From NCBI GenBank assembly GCA_021107495.1, contig JAIOSR010000172.1, forward strand, positions 1 to 7,571: a DNA stretch of 7,571 bases, given 5' to 3'. The first letter of the stretch is position 1. The number at the start of each line of letters is the position of its first letter. The translations under genes were made by a program, and so were the position numbers. Of this stretch, positions 6,199-7,571 are shown piece after piece. Under the pieces are notes generated by a model. The model was given only the letters and a program-made list of their open reading frames with translations, was not told the origin of the DNA and did no database searches. The DNA is from Desulfobacterales bacterium (GTDB lineage Bacteria > Desulfobacterota > DSM-4660 > Desulfatiglandales > Desulfatiglandaceae).

Positions 6199-7536
6199 TT
6201 AGCCGGACCCAGAAATAAATTCAGGCAACAGGGATACGGCGTAAAGTGGGAGGTTGTAAATTTTTCCATCCTTTTTGAAGTTAAGGAGGTTTGTACGCAT
6301 GAGCTGGTCCGGTTTGAACTGTAAATCATAAGACTTCAGGCTTTTGCTCCTTGGATTAATACCTGCTTTAACCTCCAGTGGACAGATATTCCCTTGGGAT
6401 TCGAAAAGAAAATCAAGTTCAGCCCTTCCGCCTTTGCTTCGCCAGTAGTAAAGCTGCTGATGAAAATGGGAAACAAGTTGCTGGGCAACATAATTCTCCA
6501 CAAAGGCTCCTTCATATTCATTGAAAAGCCGCTCTCCTTGCGCCAAAAGCTCGACAGGTGATTTGGCCATGGCTCCCAGCAAGCCAACATCCAGGGCATA
6601 TACCTTGAAACAACCTGTATTTGCATAATGCTTGAGTGGATGTTTGACGGTTTCAACCGCATTCGCAAGGTGTATCAGTCCTGTATCTTCCAGCCATTTA
6701 AAGGCATTTTCATACTCCCGTGCCCGTGCTCCCTTCCTGATAGCAGAAAAAACGAATTTTTTGTTTTCCCTTGCCAGATGTTTAGGTATGGATTCCCAAA
6801 TCAGCGTGAGCTTGGGTATATCGGCTGCAGGGGCGTGTTTGGCGAAATCGAAAACATAAGATTTGATGATCTCTTCCTGAATCTCCCTGGTCTCCCGGGC
6901 ATTACCAGTCTCGGCAAAGGTCTTTACTGCTTCCGGCATACCGCCAACAAAGTAATAACGGTGAAGCATATCGATCAAATGTGAATGAAACGCTTCAGCA
7001 AGGGGAATCAGTGAATCCACATCTTTAAGCACCTGTCTATATCTGGATTCTTCCATGGCATCCAGGAATTCCAGAAATGTCATCGGACAAAGATTGAGAA
7101 AATTCACCTTCCCTACAGGAAAAGATCCCGGACCGGACAATTTCAATCCAAGGAGAGAGCCTGCCGCCGCTATATGAACATCGTTTTTCTGTTCAGCGAA
7201 ATATTTTAGCGAATTCAGGGCACGATTTGAAACCTGGATTTCGTCGAAGATAACCAGGTATTCCCCTGGTTGAATATCCAGATTCATATAAATGGAAAGT
7301 TCTTTAAGTATTCGCTCAGGATTAAGGTCTCGTTGGAAGAATTGGTCGAGACCGGGGTCTTCCTCAAAGTTGCAGTATGCAACATTTTCGTATTCATTGC
7401 GGCCGAATTCCCTCAGGATAAATGTTTTTCCTGTTTGCCTGGCACCCTGCAAAAGGAGTGGTTTTCTTCTGGGGGATGATTTCCATGCCAATAATTTCTC
7501 ATAAATATCTCTTCTCATGGCATTGTATTTTGCCAT
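6199..7536 (-). CDS. AAA+ superfamily ATPase with DUF4143 C-terminal domain (COG1373 type)
   Basis: This 445-residue protein has the complete layout of this family. An N-terminal ATPase domain carries a Walker A motif GARQTGKT (31-38) and a Walker B motif YLVIFDE (93-99). A sensor-like IAAAGSLLG follows at 122-130, then the family motif YFVGGMPEAV (195-204). The C-terminal DUF4143 domain has GAFVENYVAQQL (343-354), then RAELDF (371-376) and PLEVKAG (386-392), a D...ExK arrangement like PD-(D/E)xK nuclease folds. Biological role is unknown for most members. Genes of this type are very common in anaerobes and archaea, often in accessory regions, and some have been discussed as toxin or defence-like. 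Two starts are possible: the ATG at 7536, and the ATG at 7518, which gives MRRDIYEKLLAW, the usual family beginning. Neither has a strong Shine-Dalgarno site. The gene is convergent to the 550-residue gene and looks intact. Confidence 0.92.
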   Translation of the reverse strand: MAKYNAMRRDIYEKLLAWKSSPRRKPLLLQGARQTGKTFILREFGRNEYENVAYCNFEEDPGLDQFFQRDLNPERILKELSIYMNLDIQPGEYLVIFDEIQVSNRALNSLKYFAEQKNDVHIAAAGSLLGLKLSGPGSFPVGKVNFLNLCPMTFLEFLDAMEESRYRQVLKDVDSLIPLAEAFHSHLIDMLHRYYFVGGMPEAVKTFAETGNARETREIQEEIIKSYVFDFAKHAPAADIPKLTLIWESIPKHLARENKKFVFSAIRKGARAREYENAFKWLEDTGLIHLANAVETVKHPLKHYANTGCFKVYALDVGLLGAMAKSPVELLAQGERLFNEYEGAFVENYVAQQLVSHFHQQLYYWRSKGGRAELDFLFESQGNICPLEVKAGINPRSKSLKSYDLQFKPDQLMRTNLLNFKKDGKIYNLPLYAVSLLPEFISGSG

Positions 7537-7555
7537 GATCAGGTGCCTATGTCAA
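7527..7555 (-). promoter_or_regulatory. Candidate sigma-70 promoter overlapping the ATPase start
   Basis: On the (-) strand a perfect TTGACA (7555-7550) is followed after 17 nt by CAAAAT (7532-7527; 4 of 6 consensus bases). Transcription would begin near 7518-7520, at or next to the second ATG of the ATPase gene. If the site is real, translation cannot start at 7536 from this promoter, and the message would be almost leaderless. The -10 match is weak. Confidence 0.3.
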
Positions 7556-7571
7556 GGATATTCAGGCAAAA

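Noticed and set aside
6281..6323. AAGGAGG followed by an ATG at 6299 on the + strand
   Set aside because: It gives only a 10-codon frame antisense to the ATPase gene; a chance purine run.

Overview
The window looks like a piece of a bacterial chromosome. The likeliest source is an anaerobic, fatty-acid or acyl-CoA degrading lineage such as Desulfobacterota. This is an inference from gene content only: a FadH-like 4Fe-4S flavoprotein in an operon with an acyl-CoA dehydrogenase, and a GTTCACGG-type intergenic repeat. No rRNA or tRNA gene was found to settle the taxonomy.

Left part (1-3270): a hairpin-forming repeat (1-83) is followed by two co-directional genes 50 nt apart. The first is a 644-residue old-yellow-enzyme/FAD-NAD(P) oxidoreductase of the 2,4-dienoyl-CoA reductase type. 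The second is a 381-residue acyl-CoA dehydrogenase whose active-site pattern is of the isovaleryl/long-chain type. Together they suggest oxidation and reduction of (di)enoyl-CoA/acyl-CoA intermediates.

Middle (about 3270-4210): this is a gene graveyard. The acyl-CoA dehydrogenase is followed almost at once by the C-terminal end of a thiolase (+ strand) with no N-terminal part. The C-terminal end of a probable carbohydrate-binding, jelly-roll domain protein (- strand) converges on it. A 9-bp stem-loop, probably an old shared terminator, sits between the two fragments. Next come an AT-rich stretch with clustered TAAGCY words and a small (- strand) possible winged-helix remnant.

Right part (4209-7571): this looks like accessory DNA. 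A 550-residue protein of unknown function lies in markedly AT-rich DNA, with a DGDGNPY segment and a weak resemblance to SMI1/KNR4 (SUKH) proteins. An operator-like set of three alternating TATCACAA/TTGTGATA boxes lies just after it. Convergent to it is a complete AAA+/DUF4143 ATPase (COG1373 type), with a probable intrinsic terminator in the gap. I see no complete known defence, mobile or CRISPR system. The most open object is the 550-residue orphan with its flanking TATCACA boxes.
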